This document shows positions 1 through 6,122 of a stretch of 6,122 nt of DNA, one piece after another. Location: contig CAJWGI010000091.1 of the NCBI GenBank assembly GCA_913031335.1, positions 1-6,122 on the forward strand. The letters run 5' to 3'. The notes below the pieces were generated by a model. The model was not told where the DNA came from and did no database searches. It saw only the letters and a list, made by a program, of their open reading frames with translations. The stretch's first letter is position 1, and each line of letters opens with the position of its first letter. A program made the position numbers and the translations under genes. This DNA comes from an uncultured Anaerolineales bacterium (lineage in GTDB: Bacteria > Chloroflexota > Anaerolineae > Anaerolineales > UBA11657).

Positions 1-1339
1 TGAACGGCCGCACCAGAATCACGGCCGCGCCAGTCTCCTTTACCACCCGCTCGACCGTGTCCGCGTCAAAGTACACCTGACCCACCGCGGCCCCGGGGGA
101 TGCGTTTACGCCGGTGGCATACAGGCGCCCTTGACTGCGCGCTTCTTCCACCGCCTCCGGCTCGAATTGCGGGTGCAGCAGCGTGTTTACCTGTTCCGGG
201 GTGACGCGCAGCAGAGCCTGTTCGCGGGTGATTAATCCTTCGCCCACCATGTCCACCGCGATGCACACGGCCGCTCGGGCGGTGCGTTTTCCGTCGCGCG
301 TCTGCAGCATCCACAGTTTGTCCTGCTCGATGGTGAACTCGACGTCCTGCATCTCGTGGTAATGGCGCTCCAGTTTATTGCACACATCAGCAAGCTCCCC
401 GTGAGCCTCCGGCATCTCGGTCTCCAGCTGCTCGATGGGTTTCGGGTTGCGGATTCCTGCGACCACGTCCTCGCCCTGCGCGTGCGGCAGATATTCGCCA
501 AACAGACGCCGTTCTCCGCTGGAGGGGCTGCGCGTGAAAGCCACGCCGGTGCCGGAATTTGCGTCAAGGTTTCCGAAGACCATGGTTTGTATGGTCACCG
601 CGGTACCGAGATCATCGGCGATGTCGGCCGCGCGGCGATAGTCTCTGGCGCGGCGACCGTGCCATGATTTGAAGACGGCTTCTATCGACTGGCGCAGCTG
701 TGTGTGCGCGTCCTGCGGGAAGGGTGCCCGCGCGTACTGTTGCACGCGGCTCTGGAATATGCGCGTAACCTGCTGCCAGTCCTCCGCCGTCAGGTCGGCA
801 TCTGTGGCGCGCGCGTGGTTCAGCTTGTAGTTGCACAGGGTGTCTTCAAAATCCTCGTCCGGCACGCCAAGCACCACCGAACCGAACATTTGCACCAGCC
901 GACGGTAGCAGTCGTAGATGAAATGGGCATTGTCTTCGCGCTGCGCCATGCCTTGTGCGACTTCGTCGTTCAGGCCTAGATTCAACACCGTGTCCATCAT
1001 GCCGGGCATGGAAAACTTCGCGCCGGAGCGGCTGGAGACGAGCAATGGCTTTTGCGGGTCGCCGAATCTCTTCTCGGTCGCGGTCTCCACCGTCTCGAGC
1101 GCAGCGGTTGCCTGTTCCCACAGTCCATCGGGGAGCTGCTGGTTCGCCTGCAGGTAGGCATTGCAGGCCGCGGTGGTGATGGTGAAACCGGGCGGCACGG
1201 GCACCCCCATGCGGGTCATGTTGGCCAGGTTTGCCCCCTTGCCGCCCAGCAGGCTGCGCACGGCCTCCCACGACCCATCCAGCTCTGCTTCCAGTTGGGC
1301 AACTTCACCAAAGGAGTACACCCATTTTGCGACTGTCAT
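1..1339 (-). CDS. ppdK: Pyruvate, phosphate dikinase, N-terminal half (partial at left edge)
   Basis: PPDK interconverts pyruvate, ATP and phosphate with phosphoenolpyruvate, AMP and diphosphate in the cytoplasm, linking glycolysis and gluconeogenesis. Translation of the minus strand from the ATG at 1339-1337 is open for 446 codons to the edge. Visible family signatures are the N-terminal ATP-grasp lysine loop GGKGANLANMTRMGVPVPPG (residues 32-51), RSGAKFSMPGMMDTVLNLGL (104-123) with the nucleotide-site Arg104, GTGVAFTRSPSSGE (263-276), and QDVEFTIEQDKLWMLQTRDG (331-350), carrying the acidic pair Asp332/Glu334 and Gln346/Arg348. The SPGAAVG segment (414-420) opens the phospho-histidine domain; the catalytic His motif (GG-TSHAA-VAR type) should lie within about 30 residues beyond the edge. 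Full-length PPDK is about 870-900 residues, so roughly half is present. The start is secure: an in-frame TAA lies at 1357-1355 with no other start codon between, and a Shine-Dalgarno-like sequence precedes the ATG. The gene diverges from the SDR. No frameshift is seen. Confidence 0.96.
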   Translation of the reverse strand, partial: MTVAKWVYSFGEVAQLEAELDGSWEAVRSLLGGKGANLANMTRMGVPVPPGFTITTAACNAYLQANQQLPDGLWEQATAALETVETATEKRFGDPQKPLLVSSRSGAKFSMPGMMDTVLNLGLNDEVAQGMAQREDNAHFIYDCYRRLVQMFGSVVLGVPDEDFEDTLCNYKLNHARATDADLTAEDWQQVTRIFQSRVQQYARAPFPQDAHTQLRQSIEAVFKSWHGRRARDYRRAADIADDLGTAVTIQTMVFGNLDANSGTGVAFTRSPSSGERRLFGEYLPHAQGEDVVAGIRNPKPIEQLETEMPEAHGELADVCNKLERHYHEMQDVEFTIEQDKLWMLQTRDGKRTARAAVCIAVDMVGEGLITREQALLRVTPEQVNTLLHPQFEPEAVEEARSQGRLYATGVNASPGAAVGQVYFDADTVERVVKETGAAVILVRPF

Positions 1340-1345
1340 TTTGTT

Positions 1346-1353
1346 CTCACCCT
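1346..1353 (-). promoter_or_regulatory. Ribosome binding site of ppdK
   Basis: On the minus strand AGGGTGAG sits six bases before the ATG at 1339. It is a reasonable match to the anti-Shine-Dalgarno partner and supports this start, the only one possible after the in-frame TAA at 1357-1355. Confidence 0.6.
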
Positions 1354-1374
1354 GTTATGATAGTCTATATTAAC
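1354..1374. promoter_or_regulatory. Operator-like imperfect palindrome, site 1 (ppdK side)
   Basis: The 21-base site reads GTTA-TG-ATAG-T-CTAT-AT-TAAC, an inverted repeat centred on base 1364 in which 8 of 10 symmetric pairs match. It covers the candidate -10 region of ppdK and touches its ribosome binding site, as a repressor operator would. A second, weaker version lies 93 bp to the right. The regulator is not in the window and its family cannot be named from the site. Confidence 0.4.
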
Positions 1375-1390
1375 GGGAGCATTTTGCCAC
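1364..1390 (-). promoter_or_regulatory. Candidate sigma70-type promoter for ppdK
   Basis: On the minus strand GTGGCA (1390-1385, 4 of 6 to TTGACA) is followed after 15 bases by TATAGA (1369-1364, 4 of 6 to TATAAT). This would give a leader of under 20 bases, still long enough to carry the ribosome binding site. An alternative -10, TATCAT at 1362-1357, matches better but would leave almost no leader. The short spacer makes this a weak call. Confidence 0.25.
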
Positions 1391-1434
1391 TCGTTCTGTG
1401 GCACAGGGCCGCGGCCAGAAACGCAGCCCGCTGT

Positions 1435-1464
1435 TTGCTCGCCCGACTTTCGATAGTATATACT
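1435..1464 (+). promoter_or_regulatory. Candidate sigma70-type promoter for the SDR / membrane-protein operon
   Basis: TATACT at 1459-1464 matches the -10 consensus at 5 of 6 positions. A weak -35, TTGCTC at 1435-1440 (only TTG matching), lies 18 bases upstream. Transcription would begin near 1471, giving a leader of about 60 bases before the SDR start codon. The -10 lies inside operator-like site 2, so activity is plausibly repressed by whatever binds there. Confidence 0.35.
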
Positions 1465-1467
1465 GAC
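1447..1467. promoter_or_regulatory. Operator-like site 2 (SDR side), related to site 1
   Basis: Aligned without gaps to 1354-1374, this stretch matches at 15 of 21 positions, with the shared core GATAGT-n-TATA-n-T-n-AC. Within it AGTATATACT (1455-1464) is a perfect 10-bp palindrome. It covers the candidate -10 box TATACT of the rightward promoter. The 93-bp offset from site 1 is close to nine helical turns, which would put both sites on one face of the DNA. That it binds the same protein is an inference. Confidence 0.38.
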
Positions 1468-1521
1468 TGGGTGCTGGAAGGCTATCCCCGAGATCAACTG
1501 GATGGCAGGGTGCAACAATGT

Positions 1522-1529
1522 GGGAGGGG
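1522..1529 (+). promoter_or_regulatory. Ribosome binding site of the SDR gene (decides the start)
   Basis: GGGAGGGG lies just before the ATG at 1532, with its GGAGG core at 1523-1527, four bases from the start codon. The in-frame ATG at 1502 lacks such a sequence and would add ten residues ([10 protein letters not shown]) not typical of the family, so 1532 is preferred. Confidence 0.65.
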
Positions 1530-1531
1530 CC

Positions 1532-2290
1532 ATGGATTTCACTAATCGAGTAGTGCTGGTGACAGGCGCATCAGGGGGCATCGGTCGAGCCATAGCGCAG
1601 GCGTTCTCGGAATCTGGAGCGCGCGTGGCGGTGCATTATCACCGGAACAATGAAAAAGCTACTGAAACTCTGGCCTCCCTCTTGGCGGGAGGGCACGCCC
1701 TTTTTCAGGCAGACCTTTCCCGAGCGTCCGAAGCGCAAGCGCTGGCGCGCGCGGTGGTTGAAGAGATGGGCGCCATCAACATCCTGGTGAACAACGCCGG
1801 CATTTTTGTACGGCATGCGCTGCCCGAGATTGGTTACGGGGAATGGCAGCGCAGCTGGCAGCGCGTGCTGGGCGTCAACCTTTTCGGCCCCGCCAATCTC
1901 ACTTTCTGTGTTGTGGAGCACATGCTCGCGCAAGGGGGCGGAAAGATTGTGAACGTCTCCTCACGCGGGGCATTTCGTGGAGAGCCTGACGCCCCGGCCT
2001 ACGGCGCCAGCAAGGCTGGTTTGAACGCGCTCAGCCAGTCGCTAGCGCAGGCGCTTGCGCCGCAGAATATCTTCGTTCATGTGGTCGCGCCCGGTTTCGT
2101 GCAGACCGAGATGGCAGCCGAGACCCTTTCCGGCCCGCGGGGAGAATCCATCCGCCGGCAGAGTCCGCTGGGCCGCGTTGCGCAGCCGGATGAAGTGGCG
2201 CGCACGGTGCTGTTTCTCGCCTCTGAGGGCACGGATTTCCTCACCGGTTGCATCGTGGATGTGAACGGCGCTTCATACTTGCGCTCCTGA
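1532..2290 (+). CDS. Classical short-chain dehydrogenase/reductase (SDR), FabG-like
   Basis: This is a cytoplasmic NAD(P)(H)-dependent oxidoreductase of 252 residues, the usual length for classical SDRs. The Rossmann motif TGASGGIG is at residues 11-18, the adenine-ring motif NNAG at 87-90, and the catalytic tetrad is Asn116, Ser144, Tyr157 and Lys161 (YGASK). PG at 187-188 and Thr192 contact the nicotinamide side in the family, and the C-terminus ends with the common [10 protein letters not shown] pattern. Arg38 just after the second beta strand (HYHRNN) suggests, without proving, a preference for NADP(H). All catalytic residues are present, so it should be active. The substrate cannot be assigned: 3-oxoacyl-ACP reductase, sugar or alcohol dehydrogenase relatives all share this pattern. 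It appears to head an operon with the two membrane-protein genes, 30 bases upstream of the first. Start chosen by the GGAGG-type site and homology; ATG 1502 is an alternative. Confidence 0.93.
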   Translation: MDFTNRVVLVTGASGGIGRAIAQAFSESGARVAVHYHRNNEKATETLASLLAGGHALFQADLSRASEAQALARAVVEEMGAINILVNNAGIFVRHALPEIGYGEWQRSWQRVLGVNLFGPANLTFCVVEHMLAQGGGKIVNVSSRGAFRGEPDAPAYGASKAGLNALSQSLAQALAPQNIFVHVVAPGFVQTEMAAETLSGPRGESIRRQSPLGRVAQPDEVARTVLFLASEGTDFLTGCIVDVNGASYLRS

Positions 2291-2320
2291 GCGCGGTCCC
2301 TCAAAGTGGCTGGCCCTTTC

Positions 2321-4771
2321 ATGCGCAGTGACCCTGAATCAACAACCAGCGTAGTGCGAGAATCACGCGCCCGGATTGCAGTCTGGTGTGCGCTCGCGGC
2401 CATTGTAATCTGGTACTTACACGCCGAGTTGTACACTGTTTACGGGCCGTTTCTTAAGCTCAGAGAATGGGGGCCGCCGCCGCTCTGGGCGCAGGTGGTG
2501 CGGCAAACCCGCTGGGTGGCGCGGGGGATTGCCGCTGTCAGTGCGGCAATCCTTGTGGTTCTGGAGATCAGGAGTGGGACAGTGCGCAAGCTCTGCCGGC
2601 AAATCACGGAGAGCCACTCAGGTCTCATTATCGCTTTGGTCTTTGTCGGCATCGTGTCGGGTATCGACTACCTCCTGCCCGGATATCTACAAGCTACCGA
2701 CGATGCCGAGTCATATTCAACCATCGCATGGCCTATTTGGGATGCCCTGCGACACGGGCAACTTCCGATTTGGACAAATTGGGGCGACATGGGTTATCCG
2801 CTAACGCAGTTCTACAGCCCGCTGTACAGCACACTGATTGCCGTTGTAAGTATCGTCATCCCAAACGTGTGGTCTGCTGTCAAACTTCTGCACCTGACCT
2901 ACCATGTGATGTCGGTTCTTGCTATTTTTCTGTATGTTCATAACCTCACCAAGTCTAAGTATGCAGCCATAACCGCGGGGTTCGCACTTGGCTTTGCCTT
3001 TTATCGTTATCATGTGTTCTTTTACCTTGGCTCACTTAATATGGGCCCGACATTTGTAATATGGCCTTTTCAACTCTATTTGGTGGACAGGTACTTGATG
3101 GCTAGAGATGGACGCCGCATCGGAGTTGCGCTGGCGTTGGTCAGCGCCGCTGGGCTTTTGTTCCACGCTTACTTTGGCGGATACGGAGGTTTGTTTACCG
3201 CTCTGTACGGCGTGCTGCGCATCCTGACCGGCCCGAAAACTCTGCCGACGGCGCGCCGGAAAGTGGGAGCCATCTTGCACTTGTACTTCTGGCTCGGGTC
3301 GGGAGTTCTCGCATCGTCGTTCTACACCTTACCCGCTCTACTTGAAAGCGACTTATCCCTTGTTCAGGAATGGGTTGGTGGGGATTTCCTACTGCCCCCA
3401 GTGAGTGTCCAAGATGTGTTGACATTCGAAGGCGGCGAGTCCGGCAGTGGGTGGTGGGGAGGATATTTGGGGGTCAGCGTGATGGCGATGGCCCTGGTCG
3501 GTTACATTTCCGCCTTGTTGGGTCGGAGATGGGCGACCGTGGCACCATTCGCTTTGCTGTTGCTTAGCTTGTTTTTGGCCCTTGGTCCCTTCTATCTCCC
3601 ATTCTCCGAGATCTTCAGCCAGATTCCCGGCGGAAGTGTTGTATTTCTGTTTCATTCTCCAGGGGATTACCTCGTATATGTGGTGATAATGGGCGCTGCG
3701 GGTGTAGGAGTGTGCATAGCTGAATTTGCAGACGGTCTGCTTGCTACCATCGGCCGGGGGATGGCCGGGTTACGGCCATTTGCCAAAATTGGTTTTATTA
3801 GAATGGAATGGATACTCTGGTGTATCTGTGGACTGATTGCATTAGACATGTTTCGGTATCACCTGTTTGTCAACTACATGATTCCCGTGACAGCAAATGG
3901 GAGCCCGGAGAATAGGGTGGCAGCCCATCAGTGGTTGGCTAAACACCGTCATCAGATAGACGGGCGTGTCTTGGATCTCGGCCAGAGCGACATAGTTTGG
4001 TACATTCCGATGATTGCCAATTTGCCGACATATTCAACACAAGGGTTTGCCTCAAGATGGTCCGCGCCTCTCGTAGCTGGCCTGCGCCGATTCGACCCGG
4101 TGAGCCTTTTTGATGAGGGCAGCAACCTGATGCGGGTTGCCAACACTGCTATGGTGGTTGTGGACAGTCCATCTCAACTTGAAAACTATCCGGGGGCAAT
4201 CAAGAGCGGTGATGGTGCGGTAATGATCCCCACGGACAGAGGGTTAGTGATGATAGCAAGCAGTATGGTGAAGGAAGTAAACTTAGACATACATTTTCGG
4301 GCTACGGAAGCTGCGGCGTGGTCGACGTTGTCGGAGACACCCCACTCCAATTTGGCCAATGAGATGGGTATAGATCCGCTGCGGGCAGCAGCCGAGTTCA
4401 TCCCTGCTCCAGATCCGCTTTATTCCCTTGATGTTTTGTCAGATGACCGGTCTCTAACGGCAAGAGTACAGAGCCACGACATGGAATCGCAGTATGTTCG
4501 TATCGAGTACAGTGTGTCCACACCAGCCTACGTGCAACTGAGCTATGCCTATTATCCTTACTTACGGGTTTTGATTGACGGAACGGAAGCTCCCTCCTTT
4601 CCTACCTCCTTTGGCTTGATCGGTGTGCAGTCCCCAGCAGGAGCTCATATTCTAGAGATTGTCCCCTATCTTTCACCACTGCGAGTAATCGTTGGTGCCG
4701 TGAATCTCCTTTCAATCGTGGGTTTAGTAGCTGTATGGGCTTTAAGTTTCAGGAAACGTTTGGGCGCGTAG
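2321..4771 (+). CDS. Large polytopic membrane protein, YfhO / PTPS-related GT-C-like (copy 1)
   Basis: The 816-residue product has about 14 hydrophobic segments, roughly at residues 19-35, 68-82, 100-119, 169-190, 192-209, 214-236, 244-259, 267-302 (two), 317-341, 382-400, 404-425, 451-475, 493-516, then a soluble domain (about 517-782) and a last helix (783-808). The first large loop carries Asp127-Asp128 and then an aromatic stretch ending WTNWGDMGYPLTQFYSPL (151-168), as in GT-C glycosyltransferase-like proteins. The soluble domain ends in YYPYLRVLIDG (744-754) and SPAGAHILEIVPY (771-783), the YfhO-type C-terminal pattern. Characterised YfhO proteins glycosylate envelope polymers from lipid-linked sugars, so a similar role in the cytoplasmic membrane is inferred; the substrate is unknown. 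Neither the ATG at 2321 nor the in-frame GTG at 2306 has a good ribosome site; ATG is preferred because its N-terminus matches the length of copy 2 better. Codon use is more A/T-rich than in the upstream genes. The family call is from motifs only. Confidence 0.85.
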   Translation: MRSDPESTTSVVRESRARIAVWCALAAIVIWYLHAELYTVYGPFLKLREWGPPPLWAQVVRQTRWVARGIAAVSAAILVVLEIRSGTVRKLCRQITESHSGLIIALVFVGIVSGIDYLLPGYLQATDDAESYSTIAWPIWDALRHGQLPIWTNWGDMGYPLTQFYSPLYSTLIAVVSIVIPNVWSAVKLLHLTYHVMSVLAIFLYVHNLTKSKYAAITAGFALGFAFYRYHVFFYLGSLNMGPTFVIWPFQLYLVDRYLMARDGRRIGVALALVSAAGLLFHAYFGGYGGLFTALYGVLRILTGPKTLPTARRKVGAILHLYFWLGSGVLASSFYTLPALLESDLSLVQEWVGGDFLLPPVSVQDVLTFEGGESGSGWWGGYLGVSVMAMALVGYISALLGRRWATVAPFALLLLSLFLALGPFYLPFSEIFSQIPGGSVVFLFHSPGDYLVYVVIMGAAGVGVCIAEFADGLLATIGRGMAGLRPFAKIGFIRMEWILWCICGLIALDMFRYHLFVNYMIPVTANGSPENRVAAHQWLAKHRHQIDGRVLDLGQSDIVWYIPMIANLPTYSTQGFASRWSAPLVAGLRRFDPVSLFDEGSNLMRVANTAMVVVDSPSQLENYPGAIKSGDGAVMIPTDRGLVMIASSMVKEVNLDIHFRATEAAAWSTLSETPHSNLANEMGIDPLRAAAEFIPAPDPLYSLDVLSDDRSLTARVQSHDMESQYVRIEYSVSTPAYVQLSYAYYPYLRVLIDGTEAPSFPTSFGLIGVQSPAGAHILEIVPYLSPLRVIVGAVNLLSIVGLVAVWALSFRKRLGA

Positions 4772-4781
4772 ATACAATCAT

Positions 4782-6122
4782 ATGCCTTTGTCGCCCGGTT
4801 TACCCGCAGCAACCACGTGGCCTGCAAGCAACACTTTGCGGACGCTATCAATTCTAGCGCTGCTCGGGCTTGTGGTTGCCTACCTGCACGCTGAACTGTA
4901 CACGGTGTATGGCCCCTTCATGAAGCTGCGGGACTGGGGGCCGGCACCAGCCTGGGCGCTGTTCGTACAGCAAATTCGCTGGTGGGTGCGGGGAATGGCG
5001 ACGATGAGTCTCTTGGCCCTTGTGGTGCTAGAAACCCGATGGCGTGTGGTCAGCGATATCCTGCATATGGTCGTGAGCCATCGGCTTGGCATTGGCGTCA
5101 TTTTGACAGGCCTTGGACTGCTATCGGGAATATATTTCCTCCTCCCCGGATATGTAACTGCCGCAAGTGATGGTATTTATTACACCACGTTGGCATGGCT
5201 CGTCAAAGATGCACTCACGCATGCACAATTGCCCATGTGGACGAACTGGGGGGATATGGGTTTTCCCTTAATGCAGTTCTACAGCCCTTTGTTCTTCACC
5301 GTGGTGGCTCTGGTGAATGCTGTCATCCCCAACATATGGATTGGAATCAAGCTGGCTTTCCTGACGCTGCACGTGCTGTCCGTGTGTGTCATCTACATTT
5401 ACGTTCAAAACCTGACAGGCTCCAAATACGGCGGTCTGGCAGCTGCTTTCGCCTTTGGCTTCGCTTACTATCGTTATCATGTCATCGTTTACGTGAACAA
5501 GTTTCCGATGGTGCCCACCTTTCTGCTATGGCCTTTGCAGCTGTATTTAGTCGATAGAGTGCTGGTTCATGCAGGTCGGCGACGGACAGGCATCGGGTTA
5601 GCGTTTGTTAGCGCAATCGCGCTGATGGCCCATGCGTTTATTGGCGGATACAGTGCCATTTTTTCCGCGGTTTACGGTGTCATTAGAGTGCTTACGCTCG
5701 GGGATGCTCTACCGTCATCCGGTGAAAAACTGCAGGCCGTCAAGCGGTTGGCGTTCTGGCTCTCGATGGGAGTGTTATCCTCGCTTTACTTCACCTTGCC
5801 GCCACTTAGAGAAGTTAATCTAACAGTGATACCGGGTTGGTATCCGGAAGGTTATGTGTCTCCGGGTGACCCCCTATATGGCACGCCCTGGGCTGCCACA
5901 TTCACTTTTGCTGGAAGCCAGGGCACTGGGTGGGTATACGGATACATTGGCATTAGCATCATGACCCTGGCATTGATTGGCGGGGCTGTGGCGTTAATTC
6001 GCCGGAAATGGCAGCTGCTAGCGCCTTTGGCACTGTTGGGGATGGCGCTGTTCTTGGCGCTTGGACCTTTCTCGTTTTTTCTTACTGCTCAGGGGCAATA
6101 CCTCGTTTTTGTGGTGGTTATA
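4782..6122 (+). CDS. Paralogous YfhO / GT-C-like membrane protein (copy 2, partial at right edge)
   Basis: The frame is open from ATG 4782 for 447 codons to the last base and aligns along its length with copy 1, about half identical by eye. Near-identical blocks are YLHAELYTVYGPF (residues 34-46), WTNWGDMGFPLMQFYSPL (153-170) and YRYHV (230-234). Hydrophobic segments follow the same order: about 20-37, 72-84, 102-121, 171-189, 192-209, 216-238, 246-262, two between 270 and 304, 322-341, 387-405, 411-431 and 440 onward. Asp130 aligns with Asp128 of copy 1; the preceding Asp of copy 1 is Ser129 here. The loop at 431-439 is 16 residues shorter than in copy 1. The gene starts 10 bases after the copy 1 stop; an in-frame TAA at 4743-4745 with no other start after it fixes ATG 4782. 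No clear ribosome site is seen, so translational coupling to copy 1 is likely. The soluble and C-terminal parts lie outside the window. Same inferred role as copy 1, perhaps with another substrate. Confidence 0.85.
   Translation, partial: MPLSPGLPAATTWPASNTLRTLSILALLGLVVAYLHAELYTVYGPFMKLRDWGPAPAWALFVQQIRWWVRGMATMSLLALVVLETRWRVVSDILHMVVSHRLGIGVILTGLGLLSGIYFLLPGYVTAASDGIYYTTLAWLVKDALTHAQLPMWTNWGDMGFPLMQFYSPLFFTVVALVNAVIPNIWIGIKLAFLTLHVLSVCVIYIYVQNLTGSKYGGLAAAFAFGFAYYRYHVIVYVNKFPMVPTFLLWPLQLYLVDRVLVHAGRRRTGIGLAFVSAIALMAHAFIGGYSAIFSAVYGVIRVLTLGDALPSSGEKLQAVKRLAFWLSMGVLSSLYFTLPPLREVNLTVIPGWYPEGYVSPGDPLYGTPWAATFTFAGSQGTGWVYGYIGISIMTLALIGGAVALIRRKWQLLAPLALLGMALFLALGPFSFFLTAQGQYLVFVVVI

Larger units (their letters stand above)
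1340..1531. other. Divergent intergenic control region
   Basis: These 192 bases separate the start codons of ppdK (leftward) and the SDR gene (rightward), so both transcription units should start here. The stretch is locally A+T-rich near both candidate -10 boxes (about 1355-1373 and 1448-1466). It contains two related operator-like sites, and between them a short inverted repeat with arms CTGTG/CACAG around one base (1396-1406) and a perfect 10-bp palindrome GGCCGCGGCC (1407-1416). No open reading frame here looks like a gene, and no structured RNA was recognised. Confidence 0.75.

Noticed and set aside
356..1373. Several plus-strand open frames of 60-140 codons opposite ppdK, such as 356-667, 704-979 and 1052-1360
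   Set aside because: They are antisense to a clearly recognisable PPDK frame, have no family motifs and overlap each other. G+C-rich genes commonly leave open antisense frames.
1396..1416. Inverted repeat CTGTG-G-CACAG followed by the palindrome GGCCGCGGCC, considered as a terminator or operator
   Set aside because: There is no T-run on either strand, the site lies between divergent starts where no terminator is needed, and short G+C-rich palindromes are frequent in such DNA. It is kept only as a note under the intergenic region.
1571..1933. 120-codon minus-strand open frame inside the SDR gene
   Set aside because: It is antisense to the Rossmann fold and catalytic region of the SDR, has low complexity and no recognisable domain.
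2288..2320. The SDR and copy 1 are in the same reading frame, split only by TGA 2288-2290, suggesting a readthrough fusion or a broken fusion gene
   Set aside because: The SDR ends with its usual C-terminal pattern, copy 1 has its own plausible start and N-terminus matching copy 2, and no readthrough signal is apparent. Sharing a frame has a one-in-three chance.
2467..2943. 158-codon alternative-frame ORF in copy 1 that resembles the alternative-frame ORF 5195-5557 in copy 2 (both contain NAVLQP)
   Set aside because: Both lie in the same relative frame of the paralogous genes, so the resemblance follows from conservation of the real frame around WTNWGDMG and QFYSPL. No independent start signal or domain is seen.
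4772..4781. Possible frameshift or split of one very long gene between copy 1 and copy 2
   Set aside because: Copy 1 ends with a complete YfhO-type C-terminal helix and basic tail, and copy 2 begins again with the same N-terminal helix and loop, so these are two genes in tandem.

Overview
The window holds two divergently arranged transcription units from a bacterial genome. The left part is G+C-rich (39 of 60 bases at 1741-1800). The right part is lower in G+C where it encodes membrane helices (22 of 60 at 3001-3060). No gene fixes the taxon. Bacterial-type pyruvate phosphate dikinase next to several large YfhO/GT-C-like membrane proteins would fit a Chloroflexota-like or other environmental bacterium, but this is only a guess. 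No RNA gene, mobile element, CRISPR array or origin is visible.

Layout. Bases 1-1339 (minus strand) encode the N-terminal 446 residues of pyruvate, phosphate dikinase (ppdK), cut by the left edge just before the phospho-histidine domain. Bases 1340-1531 are a divergent control region with promoter-like elements facing both ways and two related operator-like sites exactly 93 bp apart, one over each candidate -10 box. Bases 1532-2290 (plus) encode a complete 252-residue classical short-chain dehydrogenase/reductase. Bases 2321-4771 encode an 816-residue polytopic membrane protein with a YfhO / PTPS-related (GT-C-like) layout. Bases 4782-6122 encode the first 447 residues of a diverged paralogue, cut by the right edge.

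How they fit together. The three plus-strand genes are separated by only 30 and 10 bases with no terminator-like hairpin, so they are probably one operon transcribed away from ppdK. The two membrane proteins are old tandem duplicates: they share long conserved stretches, but their synonymous codons have diverged. YfhO-like proteins of known role are membrane glycosyltransferases that use lipid-linked sugars to decorate envelope polymers. A similar envelope-glycan role is an inference here. The SDR could supply or modify a substrate, but its substrate cannot be read from the sequence. The most interesting items are the membrane-protein pair, with a nearly invariant loop near the N-terminus and a shortened loop in the second copy, and the paired operator-like sites.
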